Shown here one piece after another: positions 27,874-37,052 of a stretch of 64,000 nucleotides of DNA; within the stretch, counting starts at the first letter, position 1; each line of letters begins with the position of its first letter. The notes below the pieces were generated by a model that ran no database searches, was not told the DNA's origin, and worked only from the letters and a program-made list of their open reading frames with translations. A program made the translations under genes and the position numbers. Origin of the DNA: Gemmatimonadaceae bacterium (GTDB lineage Bacteria; Gemmatimonadota; Gemmatimonadetes; Gemmatimonadales; Gemmatimonadaceae). The stretch spans positions 1 through 64,000 of the forward strand of contig JABAQJ010000005.1 in NCBI GenBank assembly GCA_019186945.1. The letters are read 5' to 3'.

Positions 27874-30126
27874 CTACTCCCACTCCTTCTCGAGGCCGGC
27901 GTAAGCAACAACCAGGCGCTTGCGACCGACGCTGTCGTCGTCGAAGTCCACCGTGACCTTCGTCTCTCGCCCGGTTCCGGTCAGTTCGGCTATAGTCCCG
28001 GCACCGAACCTGGCGTGCTTCACACGCGCTCCCTTGACCAATCGCGGCGCGTCCTGCGATTCCTCTTCGGGCGGAAACGCTGATGCTGACGGTCGCTCGA
28101 CCGCGAAGCCGGGGCGCCGAGTTGCTGCCCTGGCTTCGAGCGGACGCCCGCTGGCGCGCGCCCGCGGGCTCGTGCGTCGCTCGTATGACGCCGGCGGCAG
28201 ATCCTTCAGGAACTGAGAAACTACCGATGGCAGCAGTTCGCCGTTCCTCCGCCGCATCTGGGCCCAGGACAGGGTGAGCGACTCCTCGGCGCGAGTCACG
28301 CCAACGTAGAACAAGCGTCGCTCCTCTTCCATGAGTGCAGGTTCGTCGCGCGCACGAGCTAGCGGGAAGAGGCCATCTTCCAAGCCCGTCAGGTACACGA
28401 CCGGAAACTCGAGCCCCTTGGCGTTGTGCAGCGTCATGAGGGTGACCGCTTCCGCATCGGGATCGAGGCCGTCGACGGCCGCGACCAGCGTGACACGCTG
28501 GAGAAAGTGATCCAGCGGCGTGAGTCCGATCTCGCCACCCTCGTCATGAACCGTTTCGGCGGCGCTCGCGATCAGTTCACGGACGTTGGCGATCCGGTCC
28601 GCGGCCTCCGGGCCTTCGGTGGCGAGGTAGTCGTCGTATCCGATCGCCAGAACGAGCTCTTGCAGCAGAGCATCGACGGGTGCCTCGCCGGCGCGCACGC
28701 GCAGGCTCTCTATGAGCGTACTGAACTCGGCTAGAGCCGATCGTGTTGCCGCTCGCATGCCGCCGACAACGTCACCGCGCGTGCCGGCAACGAGAAGAGG
28801 AATCCCCTGGGCGGCCGCCAAGCCACCTAGCGTTTCAAGCGTCGTTTCGCCGATTCCGCGGCGCGGCACCGCGATCGCGCGACGGAACGCTTCATCGTCC
28901 CTCGGATTCGCGATCAGCTTTAGGTAACTCATCAGGTCGCGGATCTCGCGACGGTCGTAGAAGCGAGTGGCGCCGATCAGCCGGTAGGGGACGGCGTGAC
29001 GCCGCAACGCTTCTTCGAGGGCTCTACTCTGCGCGTTGGTCCGATAGAGAATGGCGAAGTTCCCCAGTGACTTTCCGCGACCCTCGAAACGGCGCGCCTG
29101 GATATCGTCGATCACGACGTCCGCCTCGTCGCGCTCATCGAGCGTCGCCAGCACTCGCACGGGTTCGCCCGCAGCGCGCGTCGGGCGCAACGTCTTGCCC
29201 CGTCGGCCCACGTTGACGCTGATCGCCGCATTGGCAAGGCGGAGAATCTCAGGTGTCGACCGGTAGTTCTCCTCCAGACGCACCACCGCTGCCCCCGGAA
29301 AGTCCTGTTCGAAGTCGAGGATGTTGCGGATGTCAGCTCCACGCCAGCCGTAGATCGACTGATCATCGTCGCCAACGACCGTCACGTGGCCGTGGGCGCC
29401 GCCCAGCAGAGCGACCAGCCGATACTGGGCACGATTCGTGTCCTGGTATTCATCGACCAGCACGTATCGGAAGCGGCGGCGATACCGCTCCAACAGATCC
29501 GGATGGCCGCCGAGCATCTGCACCGGGAGCAGCAACAGATCGTCGAAACTGACGGCGTTGCTCTCGCGGAGCAACCTGTCCAGTTCGCGATAGACCTTGA
29601 CGACCGCCTTGCCGAACGTGTCTCTCGCAACGGTCTCGTAATCGGTAACCGATACCAGGCCGTTCTTGCAGTCGGAAATCACGGCGAGGATCGCCTGAGG
29701 CGCGAAGTCCTTCGTCGACACTCGCGCGCGATCCATGGCTCGCTTGACCGCACCGAGTGTGTCCGCTTCGTCGTAGATCGTGTACGCGGACGTCCGGCCC
29801 ACGAGCGCAGCGTGCATCCGCAGGATCCGCGCGCCGATGGCGTGGAACGTGCCAGACCACATGCCCGCCGGAGCGGCGCCAAGCAGGTCGGCGATCCGCT
29901 CACGCATCTCCCCCGCCGCCTTGTTGGTAAAGGTGACCGAGAGGATCGCAGCGGGATCGACACCATGCACGTGGACGAGATGGGCGATGCGCGTCGTCAA
30001 CACGCGTGTCTTCCCCGAACCTGCCCCCGCCAGCACCAACAGCGGGCTGCCGTCGTGCGTGACGGCCTCCCGTTGCGCCGGATTCAAACCGCGAAGCAAT
30101 GCCTCGTGGGGCAATACATCGGTCAT
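27874..30126 (-). CDS. pcrA: ATP-dependent DNA helicase PcrA/UvrD
   Basis: 750 residues of superfamily 1A. Walker A GAGSGKT (about 34-40), SVTFTNKAAGEM, VDEYQDTNRAQY (motif II), VGDDDQSIYGWRGA (motif III), LEENYRST (motif IV), TMHNAKGLEFPVVY (motif V) and VGVTRAEE (motif VI) are all present in order. The C-terminal end (VKHARFGAGTI to VAYAGLEKE) is the Tudor-like domain that binds RNA polymerase in PcrA/UvrD. It works 3'-5' in repair and in removing blocked complexes. It is adjacent to gatC with no gap and overlaps the histidine kinase gene by ATGA. Confidence 0.95.
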   Translation of the reverse strand: MTDVLPHEALLRGLNPAQREAVTHDGSPLLVLAGAGSGKTRVLTTRIAHLVHVHGVDPAAILSVTFTNKAAGEMRERIADLLGAAPAGMWSGTFHAIGARILRMHAALVGRTSAYTIYDEADTLGAVKRAMDRARVSTKDFAPQAILAVISDCKNGLVSVTDYETVARDTFGKAVVKVYRELDRLLRESNAVSFDDLLLLPVQMLGGHPDLLERYRRRFRYVLVDEYQDTNRAQYRLVALLGGAHGHVTVVGDDDQSIYGWRGADIRNILDFEQDFPGAAVVRLEENYRSTPEILRLANAAISVNVGRRGKTLRPTRAAGEPVRVLATLDERDEADVVIDDIQARRFEGRGKSLGNFAILYRTNAQSRALEEALRRHAVPYRLIGATRFYDRREIRDLMSYLKLIANPRDDEAFRRAIAVPRRGIGETTLETLGGLAAAQGIPLLVAGTRGDVVGGMRAATRSALAEFSTLIESLRVRAGEAPVDALLQELVLAIGYDDYLATEGPEAADRIANVRELIASAAETVHDEGGEIGLTPLDHFLQRVTLVAAVDGLDPDAEAVTLMTLHNAKGLEFPVVYLTGLEDGLFPLARARDEPALMEEERRLFYVGVTRAEESLTLSWAQMRRRNGELLPSVVSQFLKDLPPASYERRTSPRARASGRPLEARAATRRPGFAVERPSASAFPPEEESQDAPRLVKGARVKHARFGAGTIAELTGTGRETKVTVDFDDDSVGRKRLVVAYAGLEKEWE

Positions 30127-31259
30127 GCGGGAAAGGTAATCTGGAACGTCGCTCCCTTCTCGCTTGGCAGGAGTACGAGGCGTCCGCCGTGCGACTCCTC
30201 GACGATGCGTCTGGCGAGGGCGAGGCCGATCCCCCAGCCTGATGGCTTGGTGGAGAAACCAGGCTCGAAAATCTGTCGGCGGAGGTCTCGCGGAATCCCC
30301 GGGCCATCGTCCGCCACAATGAGTTCCACTGCGCCTTCCGGCCTCTCAGCGGCACGAAGGCTGACTCGCCCTCCGCGTCCGGCCAAGGCATCGATGGCGT
30401 TCTTCACGAGCGCTTCCACCGCCCACTCGAGCAAAACCGGATCCCCATCGACCTTCGGAATTCCGACCAGAGTCGTCTCCACCTGCACGGAGTGAGCGAG
30501 GCTCGGAACGCGAGCGCGGAAGTACGTCGCGACGTCTGCGACTGTTCTTGCCAGATCCACCGGTTCGCGCCGCGGGGGACGCCCGATGCGCTCGAAGCGA
30601 TGTGCCACTCGTTCCAGGCGCTCGAGGTCTCCCGCCATGTGCTGCGTGGCGCGCAGTGCGAGCGGGTCGTCCGCGCGCTCGCTCAGCAGCTCGATCCAGC
30701 CACTCAGGCTCGAGAGCGGCGTTCCGAGCTGGTGAGCGGACTCGCGCGCCATCCCTGCCCAGACACGTTCGCGTTCGGCACTGCCGCGGGCACGAAAAGC
30801 GTAGACACCTGCCAGCAGCAACATGAGTAGCATCGCCACCTGTGCGGCCGGGATGATGCGCAGCCCCTTGATCAGCGCCGTGTGGCCGAAATGCACCGTG
30901 CCCATGCCCGGTTCGATTACGGGGTCGTTTTCGGCATCGAGCACGGCGACATAGGCGCGAACTCGCGGGTCGTCGACGGCCGCCGCGAACGGAAGATTCT
31001 CCGCGGCGGTCGGCATGCCGTCGGGATCCGTCAGGATCAACGGCACGCCGGACTGCCGGATTCGGGTCGCCAGATCAAACAGGGCCACGGCCGGGTCGGT
31101 CGCGGTATCGCTCTGCGCCGTGTAGACGCGGGCGTACATCTGTCCGATGCGCAAGGCCTCGACACGCAGTTCGCGGACCACGCGCTGCGTATAGAGCACG
31201 TAGGACGCCAGCAACGCAGCGACGCCCAGAGTGACCACCACACCGGCGCCGCGGCGCAT
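30123..31259 (-). CDS. Membrane-bound sensor histidine kinase, no partner nearby
   Basis: 378 residues. Two membrane segments (about 7-24 and 136-154) enclose an extracellular sensor region of about 110 residues. The phosphoacceptor His176 lies in ARESAHQLGTPLSSLSGW, which has HQLGTPL in place of the commoner HELRTPL. The ATPase domain has VKNAIDAL (N box), VADDGPGIP (G1) and GWGIGLALARRIVEE (G2). It should signal from the periplasm to a response regulator. No regulator gene is in the window, so it is an orphan. It is translationally coupled to pcrA (ATGA) and follows serS by three bases. Confidence 0.88.
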   Translation of the reverse strand: MRRGAGVVVTLGVAALLASYVLYTQRVVRELRVEALRIGQMYARVYTAQSDTATDPAVALFDLATRIRQSGVPLILTDPDGMPTAAENLPFAAAVDDPRVRAYVAVLDAENDPVIEPGMGTVHFGHTALIKGLRIIPAAQVAMLLMLLLAGVYAFRARGSAERERVWAGMARESAHQLGTPLSSLSGWIELLSERADDPLALRATQHMAGDLERLERVAHRFERIGRPPRREPVDLARTVADVATYFRARVPSLAHSVQVETTLVGIPKVDGDPVLLEWAVEALVKNAIDALAGRGGRVSLRAAERPEGAVELIVADDGPGIPRDLRRQIFEPGFSTKPSGWGIGLALARRIVEESHGGRLVLLPSEKGATFQITFPA

Positions 31260-31262
31260 CGC

Positions 31263-32537
31263 CTAACGCAAGACGGCGACCCCGAGATACGGCTGCAGAA
31301 TCTCGGGTATCCGAACACTGCCGTCGGACTGCTGGTAATGTTCGAGCAGGCAGGCGATCACGCGCGGGAACGCCAACCCGGATCCGTTGAGCGTGTGAAT
31401 GAAGCGCGGCTTCTCACCAGGCGCCGGACGATAGCGCAGATTTGCGCGTCGTGCCTGGAAGTCGGTGAAGGTGCTGCATGACGACACCTCCAGCCACTTC
31501 CCCACCCCGGGAGCCCAGCACTCCAGATCCCACGTCTTTGCGGACGCGAAACCCGTATCACCCGCGGCCAGCAACGTGCGGCGGTACGGCAAGCCCAGGC
31601 GCTCCAGCAACACCTCGGCGTGTCGCGTGAGAGTTTCATGCTCCGCCGATGAGGTTTCCGGCGTGCAATAGCGCACGATCTCCACCTTGTCGAACTCATG
31701 GACGCGCAGGAGACCGCGAGTGTCCTTCCCCGCCGAGCCGGCTTCCCGCCGGAAACAAGGCGTATACGCGACGAAGCCGTGCGGCAGGAACGCCGCATCC
31801 ATGATCTCATCCCGGTACAGGTTCGTAACCGGAACTTCCGCGGTCGGCACGAGGAACATGTCCTCGTCCCTGAGCGCGTACATGTCCTCCGCGAACTTCG
31901 GCAGCTGCGAGGTGCCCGTCATACTCGCACGATTCACCACGACCGGCACCCAAACCTCTTCGTATCCGTGCTCCCGCACGTGCGTATCCACGAAGACGTT
32001 CATCATGGCGCGTACGAGCCGCGCGCCAAGTCCGCGAAACACGATGAAGCCGGATCCGGCGATCTTCGCGCCGCGCGGCAGATCGAGCATGCCGAGCGTT
32101 TCGCCGATCTCCCAGTGTGGCCGCACGCCCGCGGCCTCGCGCGGATCGCCCCACGTCTTCTCGACGCGATTGGCCTCCTCTCCACCGTCTGGCAACTCCT
32201 CGAGGACGAGATTCGGAAGTTCGAGCAGGACACCCTGGATACCGGACTCCAGGATCGCGAGCTGTTCCTCGAGCGTCGCGACGCGGCCACCGATGTCGCG
32301 ACCGGCCGCAATGAGGTCGTCCGCATCCTCTTTCGCGCGCTTTCGCCTTGCCACTTCCTGGGCATTGGCGTTGCGAGCCGCCTTGAGCGACTCGACAGCC
32401 TGGATGGTCGCTCGGCGATCCGAATCCAGTTGAATGCCCCGATCGATCAACGGCGTCAACGAGTCCAGCTTCTGCCGGCGACGCATCGCATCGCGCAACT
32501 GATCGAGCTGGTCGCGAAAAACGCGCAGGTCGTGCAT
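31263..32537 (-). CDS. serS: Seryl-tRNA synthetase
   Basis: 424 residues. The N-terminal coiled-coil arm (about 30-110) is followed by the class II core: motif 2 FRREAGSAGKDTRGLLRVHEFDKVE and motif 3 GSGLAFPRVIACLLEHYQ. SCSTFTDFQARRANLRYR fits the serine-binding loop. It charges tRNA-Ser and, with selenium machinery present, should also charge tRNA-Sec. The TAG stop is in a CGTTAGG heptamer. It follows the small lipoprotein gene by 3 bases. Confidence 0.97.
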   Translation of the reverse strand: MHDLRVFRDQLDQLRDAMRRRQKLDSLTPLIDRGIQLDSDRRATIQAVESLKAARNANAQEVARRKRAKEDADDLIAAGRDIGGRVATLEEQLAILESGIQGVLLELPNLVLEELPDGGEEANRVEKTWGDPREAAGVRPHWEIGETLGMLDLPRGAKIAGSGFIVFRGLGARLVRAMMNVFVDTHVREHGYEEVWVPVVVNRASMTGTSQLPKFAEDMYALRDEDMFLVPTAEVPVTNLYRDEIMDAAFLPHGFVAYTPCFRREAGSAGKDTRGLLRVHEFDKVEIVRYCTPETSSAEHETLTRHAEVLLERLGLPYRRTLLAAGDTGFASAKTWDLECWAPGVGKWLEVSSCSTFTDFQARRANLRYRPAPGEKPRFIHTLNGSGLAFPRVIACLLEHYQQSDGSVRIPEILQPYLGVAVLR

Positions 32538-32540
32538 GGC

Positions 32541-33140
32541 TCAGTTCTTTGGAAGGCCCGGCAGGAACGATCGGAAGCCACAGTTCGGATCGTGCGTCAC
32601 TCGGAAGAATATCTGTCGCGACGTGGTATTCACGCTGTCGATGCCGACCTTGCTGTACAGCAGCACCGAGTACGAATAGACGCACTGGTCCTGGCTCGTC
32701 AGCTCCAACGCGAAGGCTTCTCCCGGCCTGACGACCGCGACGGAATCGTACACGTAGCCGCCGGAAGGGGCCTTGGTGAGGGCATCGAAGGCCTGCGCCG
32801 ACTTCTGGATGCCTACACGGCGCGTCGCTGTGGTGGCTCCACCCATCAACCGAACCGGAATGACCCTCACGTTCCCCTGATCATCCAGATCGAATGCCAC
32901 ATCGTAGTTGTGGGTCGCGTCGACGCGCACGACCGAGCGGAAGGCGGTGTTGAGCGCAGCCGGGAAAATCGGCGACGTGCCGCTCAGCGCGAACGCCACC
33001 AGCGTGTCGGTCTGAACAGCCAGAGTTGCCTTGACGGCGAGCGGATCGTTGCACGCGAGAGAGGCCGCAACGCAACATGCGGCCGCCATCGAAGACAGGC
33101 GGCCAAGGGACAATCGCAGGTTTGGAAGACGTGGATTCAC
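32541..33140 (-). CDS. Putative lipoprotein, unknown function
   Basis: 199 residues from GTG 33140. The N-terminus (residues 1-30) ends with a signal sequence MAAACCVAASLACN, with a lipobox-like SLAC. The body has YDVAFDLDDQGNVRVIP, GGYVYDSVAVVRPGEAFALEL and two Cys residues (QCVYSY; NCGFRSF) that may form a disulfide. No family recognised; a beta-rich envelope protein is likely. It lies 3 bases before serS, and its start faces the Roadblock operon across about 100 bases. Confidence 0.6.
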   Translation of the reverse strand: MNPRLPNLRLSLGRLSSMAAACCVAASLACNDPLAVKATLAVQTDTLVAFALSGTSPIFPAALNTAFRSVVRVDATHNYDVAFDLDDQGNVRVIPVRLMGGATTATRRVGIQKSAQAFDALTKAPSGGYVYDSVAVVRPGEAFALELTSQDQCVYSYSVLLYSKVGIDSVNTTSRQIFFRVTHDPNCGFRSFLPGLPKN

Positions 33141-33185
33141 GGTGTAGAGTAACCCCGTAAGGTGTGGGACTTCAAGCGATTGTGC

Positions 33186-33213
33186 TTGACTTCGTGCTGA
33201 GTCCCGGTAATGC
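33186..33213 (+). promoter_or_regulatory. Sigma-70-type promoter for the Roadblock operon
   Basis: TTGACT (33186-33191), a 16-base spacer and TAATGC (33208-33213). The expected start near 33220 precedes a GGAG ribosome-binding site at 33231-33234 and the ATG at 33240, consistent with the next four genes being read as one unit. Confidence 0.55.
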
Positions 33214-33239
33214 TTCGCTCGACTTTTTCCGGAGCGTGG

Positions 33240-33590
33240 ATGCCGACGATTCGCGAGCTCGTGAACGCCATAGCGCAGCGTGAGGGCGTTGAAGCGGCGA
33301 TCGTACTCGGCCACGACGGACTGCTCATCGACGGGCGCACGACCGGCTCCGACGCCGAACCTTTGGCAGCGCTGACACCCGGAATCGTTGCCGCGGCACG
33401 CGATTTCGGGAGTTCCGCGATGCGAGGCGACCTGGTGTCGGTCATCCTCGAATACGAGCGCGGGATTGTCCTTTTGACCACGCTCACGGCCGACGCGCTC
33501 CTGCTGGTCCTCGTGCACCCGGGCGCCAACGTCGGAGCGCTGATATACGAACTGCGGAGCCATCGCGGACACATCGCCTCGATCGTGTAA
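33240..33590 (+). CDS. Roadblock/LC7 domain protein
   Basis: 116 residues. From PTIRELVNAIAQREGVEAAIVLGHDGLLIDGR onward the protein has the Roadblock/LC7 pattern: a helix, two strands with a G-x-DGL hairpin, helix and final strands ending in YELRSHRGHIASIV. In bacteria such proteins (MglB and relatives) pair with small Ras-like GTPases, as activators or scaffolds. No GTPase is seen here. ATG 33240 is chosen over an ATG at 33210 because GGAG lies just upstream and the family starts there. Next gene begins after 79 bases. Confidence 0.8.
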   Translation: MPTIRELVNAIAQREGVEAAIVLGHDGLLIDGRTTGSDAEPLAALTPGIVAAARDFGSSAMRGDLVSVILEYERGIVLLTTLTADALLLVLVHPGANVGALIYELRSHRGHIASIV

Positions 33591-33669
33591 TGCACACCGT
33601 ATCCGGGGAAGGTGGTAGCGCGCGATCCGGCCGGCAGCGGAATGTCGCCTCGATGGGCCGCGCGCGCGG

Positions 33670-34713
33670 GTGTCCGTGAGCACGACCTGGAGTGTGGTGC
33701 TCGCCGGTGGCATCGGGTCGCGCTTTTGGCCGCTGTCCACTCCAGGACGCCCCAAGCAGCTGCTCCCCCTTATTGAGCAGCGGCCGTTGCTGGCTGCGAC
33801 GGTGGACCGGCTGGCGCCACTGACATCGCCAGAGCGCACGCTCGTGCTTACGAACGCATCGCTGGCGGCGGCTGCGCGAGAACTTCTTCCCGGTCTGCCT
33901 GACGAGAATGTGATCGCCGAGCCCCAACCGGCAGGAACTGCGGCCGCACTGTCGTGGGCTGCGCACGTCATCGAAGATCGCGCCGGTTCGGACGCGGTGA
34001 TGCTTTCCGTTCATGCGGATTGGTCGATCGGGGACGAATCCGGATTCCGCGATACGCTCGCTCTTGCAGGGGACATTGCGACGCGACACGCAGCCCTGGT
34101 GACGGTAGGAATCGTGCCTTCGCGCCCAGATCCGGGATTCGGCTACATCCGTCCGGGTGCGACTGTCGAAGGACCGGCACGTCGGGTGGCCGAGTTCGTG
34201 GAAAAGCCGTCCCGGGAACGGGCTGCGCGCATGGTGACGGAGGGGTGCTTGTGGAACTCGGGGATCTTCGCCTGGCGCGTGGGAGACTTCCTGGCTGAAG
34301 TGCGCGCTCACACTCCGGAGATTGCCCCGGCGCTGATTGCTGCCGGCGGCGATCGGGATGAGTTCTTCCGTCAGGTGAAATCGATCTCGGTCGACGTTGG
34401 CGTGCTGGAGCGCAGTCAGCGTGTTCTGGTCATCCCGGGCGATTTCGGTTGGGACGACGTCGGTACGTGGGCCGCGTTGGCTCGTGTGCGTGATTTGGAC
34501 CAGCACGGAAACGCCGTCTACGGCCGCGTTCATGCCGTGGAGTCGCGAGACAACGTCGTACACGCAGAGACCGGGGACGTCGTGCTGTTCGGAGTCTCCG
34601 ATCTTGTCGTCGTGGTTCGGGATGGTCTGACGCTGGTGACCTCGCTGGAACGCGCAACGGACCTGAAGGAGCTGATCGACGCATTACCGCCATCCGTTCG
34701 AGATCAGTCGTGA
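33670..34713 (+). CDS. manC: Mannose-1-phosphate guanylyltransferase
   Basis: 347 residues. The N-terminal nucleotide-binding signature is VVLAGGIGSRFWPLSTPGRPKQ, followed by AEPQPAGTAAALSWAAHVI and VSVHAD-like SVHADWSIGDE. FGYIRPG, VAEFVEKPS and EGCLWNSGIFAWR are also typical of the GMP family, which makes GDP-mannose for O-antigen, capsule or exopolysaccharide. The usual C-terminal isomerase domain is absent, so it is monofunctional. The start is GTG 33670 or GTG 33676. Ends with GTGA overlap into the next gene. Confidence 0.9.
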   Translation: MSVSTTWSVVLAGGIGSRFWPLSTPGRPKQLLPLIEQRPLLAATVDRLAPLTSPERTLVLTNASLAAAARELLPGLPDENVIAEPQPAGTAAALSWAAHVIEDRAGSDAVMLSVHADWSIGDESGFRDTLALAGDIATRHAALVTVGIVPSRPDPGFGYIRPGATVEGPARRVAEFVEKPSRERAARMVTEGCLWNSGIFAWRVGDFLAEVRAHTPEIAPALIAAGGDRDEFFRQVKSISVDVGVLERSQRVLVIPGDFGWDDVGTWAALARVRDLDQHGNAVYGRVHAVESRDNVVHAETGDVVLFGVSDLVVVVRDGLTLVTSLERATDLKELIDALPPSVRDQS

Positions 34714-35903
34714 GCGTTGCACTTTACGATGACGCGCGGGCCAGGACCTTCGAGCCCTTCGCTCTGACGCGGCCCGCCAGCGAGATGCGCGCCGGCGCCG
34801 TACTGATGCGCAGGCGATGGGAGCGCGCCCTGGAAACGGTGGCGACCGGCCTGATAGTCGCCACTCACCTCCGGGAGTTCGAAGATCCGGATTCACCCCC
34901 GGTCCTTCATGACGACATCCCGGCCGGGACGGTGATCGCCAACGCACGCTGCGCGATCACGCTCGATACGCTCCCGGCCGCGGACGCGTGGCGGGTCGAG
35001 GGACGCATCGCCGGGGTGCGCCTTCCCGTGCCGCTTGCGTCAGGCGACCTGCGTGACGGCCGACTCGATCTCGCATCGCTGGTTGCACCGGGCAGCCGCG
35101 TCGTGGACGTGATCGGCTGGTGGATCGACCAGGTATGGGATTACGTACGATTCCTGCCCGCGCTGCTCGAGCACGACATCGAGTGTCTGGCCGAAGCCAT
35201 CGAACTCGAACGCGGGTTGCATCTGACGAAAATCGGCGACTATCCGGCATACGTCGAGCGCGGCGCGCGGATCGACCCCTTCGTGATCTTCGATTGCCAC
35301 GCCGGGCCGATCGTCGTGCGGCGCGGTGCGGAGGTGGCTGCGTTCACCCGTCTCGTTGGCCCCTGCGCAGTCGGTACCGACGCTCGCGTCCTTGGAGGGA
35401 AGATATCCACGTCGTCGATCGGCGACGCATCGCGTGTCGCCGGAGAAGTCAGTCACACCATCTTCACCGGTCACGCCAATAAGGCGCACGACGGGTTCCT
35501 CGGGCACTCGATCCTCGGACGGTGGGTGAACCTTGGCGCATCCACCGTCACCTCCAACCTGAAGAATACCTACGGTCCGGTTTCGCTGTGGACGCCCGAT
35601 GGCCGCCGCGATACGGGGCTGCAGTTTCTCGGTACGCTGGCCGGTGACCACGTGAAGACGGCGATTGGAACACGCCTGACGACGGGGACGGTCCTTGGGG
35701 CGGCGTCGAACGTCTTCGGCGACCGCGACCCGCCGAAGGTCGTGCAGCCGTTCTCCTGGGGGTTGCGCGGAGAGGCGTACGAGATCGACCGCTTCCTGGC
35801 GGTGGCCGAGCGCGTGATGGTGCGGCGGAATGTCGTGCTGACACCGCGCATGCGCAGAACACTCGAGCGCGCATTCGCAGAACGCTGGACGGTAACGCTG
35901 TGA
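34710..35903 (+). CDS. GlmU-like sugar nucleotidyltransferase family protein
   Basis: 397 residues. The N-terminal 180 residues (LYDDARARTFEPFALTRPASEMRAG) match the divergent nucleotidyltransferase-like half of GlmU-family proteins, while residues about 190-370 form a left-handed beta helix with hexapeptide repeats (ERGARIDPF, VGPCAVG, GDASRVAGEV, LGRWVNLGASTVTSNLKNTYG). Such proteins probably activate or acylate a sugar phosphate. It overlaps the upstream mannose-1-phosphate guanylyltransferase (GTGA) and the downstream hydrolase (GTGA). A role in sugar-nucleotide supply is inferred from the neighbour; the substrate is unknown. Confidence 0.8.
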   Translation: MSVALYDDARARTFEPFALTRPASEMRAGAVLMRRRWERALETVATGLIVATHLREFEDPDSPPVLHDDIPAGTVIANARCAITLDTLPAADAWRVEGRIAGVRLPVPLASGDLRDGRLDLASLVAPGSRVVDVIGWWIDQVWDYVRFLPALLEHDIECLAEAIELERGLHLTKIGDYPAYVERGARIDPFVIFDCHAGPIVVRRGAEVAAFTRLVGPCAVGTDARVLGGKISTSSIGDASRVAGEVSHTIFTGHANKAHDGFLGHSILGRWVNLGASTVTSNLKNTYGPVSLWTPDGRRDTGLQFLGTLAGDHVKTAIGTRLTTGTVLGAASNVFGDRDPPKVVQPFSWGLRGEAYEIDRFLAVAERVMVRRNVVLTPRMRRTLERAFAERWTVTL

Positions 35904-36709
35904 AGGTAGACGTTCTCGGGAGCGGAAGCCGCGGGAACGCCATCGTTGTCGATGGACAGGATGGCCAGGGCTGCTTGCTGGTGGATTGCGGCTTCGCGCC
36001 ACGAGTGCTTGCATCGCGGATGAAGCTGGCGGGCGTCGTTCCCGAAGAGGTGTGTGGTGTGATCCTCACGCACGAACACCACGACCACATTTCAGGTCTC
36101 GAACGTGCGTGCCGCCGGTGGCACTGGCCGGTAGCTGCAACCAGCGGAACGGTCGTCGAGTCGGGTGGAGCGGTGCATGCCTCGCACCGATTGACGCGCG
36201 CCAAGCCGTTGCATCTCGCCGGACTTACGATCGAGGCCATGCGCACGCCGCATGATGCCGCCGAGTCCGTCGGTTTCATCCTCACCCACGACAGGAGCGG
36301 GTGCCGGCTGGCGATCGTGTACGATTTGGGTCACTGGACGGCGAACATGGCCTGCCGACTCCAGGGCCTCGACGCAATCGTCGTCGAGTCCAACCACGAC
36401 GAGGAGATGCTGCGTTTCGGACCCTATCCCGAGTTCCTGAAGGCTCGGGTGGCAGGCCCCAAAGGTCACCTGAGCAACGCTGATGCGAGTGAGTTGGCCA
36501 GAACCATTTCCCATCGTGGTCTCCGCACGATCGTACTCGCCCACCTGAGCGAGACGAACAACACGCCTGGCCTGGTGTTGGGCGCCATGCGGCGCGCGCT
36601 CCGAGGAAGCGCGTTCAAGGGGCAGATCGGCGTGGCTCGTCAGGACAGTCCGATCCAGTTCACGATCGGCCCATCGGGACGCGCACATCAACTGGCGCTC
36701 GGGCTGTGA
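35900..36709 (+). CDS. Metallo-beta-lactamase-fold hydrolase (YycJ/WalJ-like)
   Basis: 269 residues. SRGNAIVVDG at the N-terminus, the metal motif THEHHDHISG (about 56-65), an ASHRL second His region, YDLGHW and HLSETNNTP identify the MBL-fold family close to YycJ/WalJ, a single-strand-specific exonuclease or phosphodiesterase linked to DNA repair in Firmicutes. It starts with GTG at 35900 inside the upstream stop (GTGA). Its substrate here is not known. The 3' end is followed by about 340 bases without a gene. Confidence 0.8.
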   Translation: MKVDVLGSGSRGNAIVVDGQDGQGCLLVDCGFAPRVLASRMKLAGVVPEEVCGVILTHEHHDHISGLERACRRWHWPVAATSGTVVESGGAVHASHRLTRAKPLHLAGLTIEAMRTPHDAAESVGFILTHDRSGCRLAIVYDLGHWTANMACRLQGLDAIVVESNHDEEMLRFGPYPEFLKARVAGPKGHLSNADASELARTISHRGLRTIVLAHLSETNNTPGLVLGAMRRALRGSAFKGQIGVARQDSPIQFTIGPSGRAHQLALGL

Positions 36710-37052
36710 GCGGGGCAGGCGTCCGGGCGGATTCGGGGCGGCTTCTCCATTGTGAGCCGAGCGACCCGCCGCCATCTTTGCGCGCCCGTGCGGAGAGCCT
36801 GGGCTGCGCGTCCGCCTCAACGGGGAAGACGAGTTGCCGAAGTCGCTGAGTCGCCCTGACCAAACCCATGCCACGCGCGATGCAGCGCTCGATCCGGGTG
36901 ATGCGTTACCGTCGGCGTCCCTGGGATGGGTCAACGGTCCCAGGCACGACCGAATGACCCGTCGAGACAACCCCGGCGCAGCACTCCGTTCGATGCGCCA
37001 GTGTTGAACGACAACCGCCGATCGAAGTAACCGTCGCACAACCCATCCTTAC
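36710..37052 (+). other. Non-coding interval, no gene recognised
   Basis: 343 bases between the MBL hydrolase and the TauE-family gene. Short open frames exist on both strands but none has a plausible start, ribosome-binding site or family match. The only clear structure is a 7-pair inverted repeat CCTGGGA/TCCCAGG (36920-36926 and 36938-36944) with an 11-base loop and no T run. I looked for tRNA, 4.5S, tmRNA and 6S signatures and saw none. Confidence 0.5.

Noticed and set aside
36710..37052. A structured RNA in the 343-base gap before the TauE-family gene
   Set aside because: Only one 7-pair inverted repeat stands out; no tRNA, 4.5S, tmRNA or 6S signature is visible.
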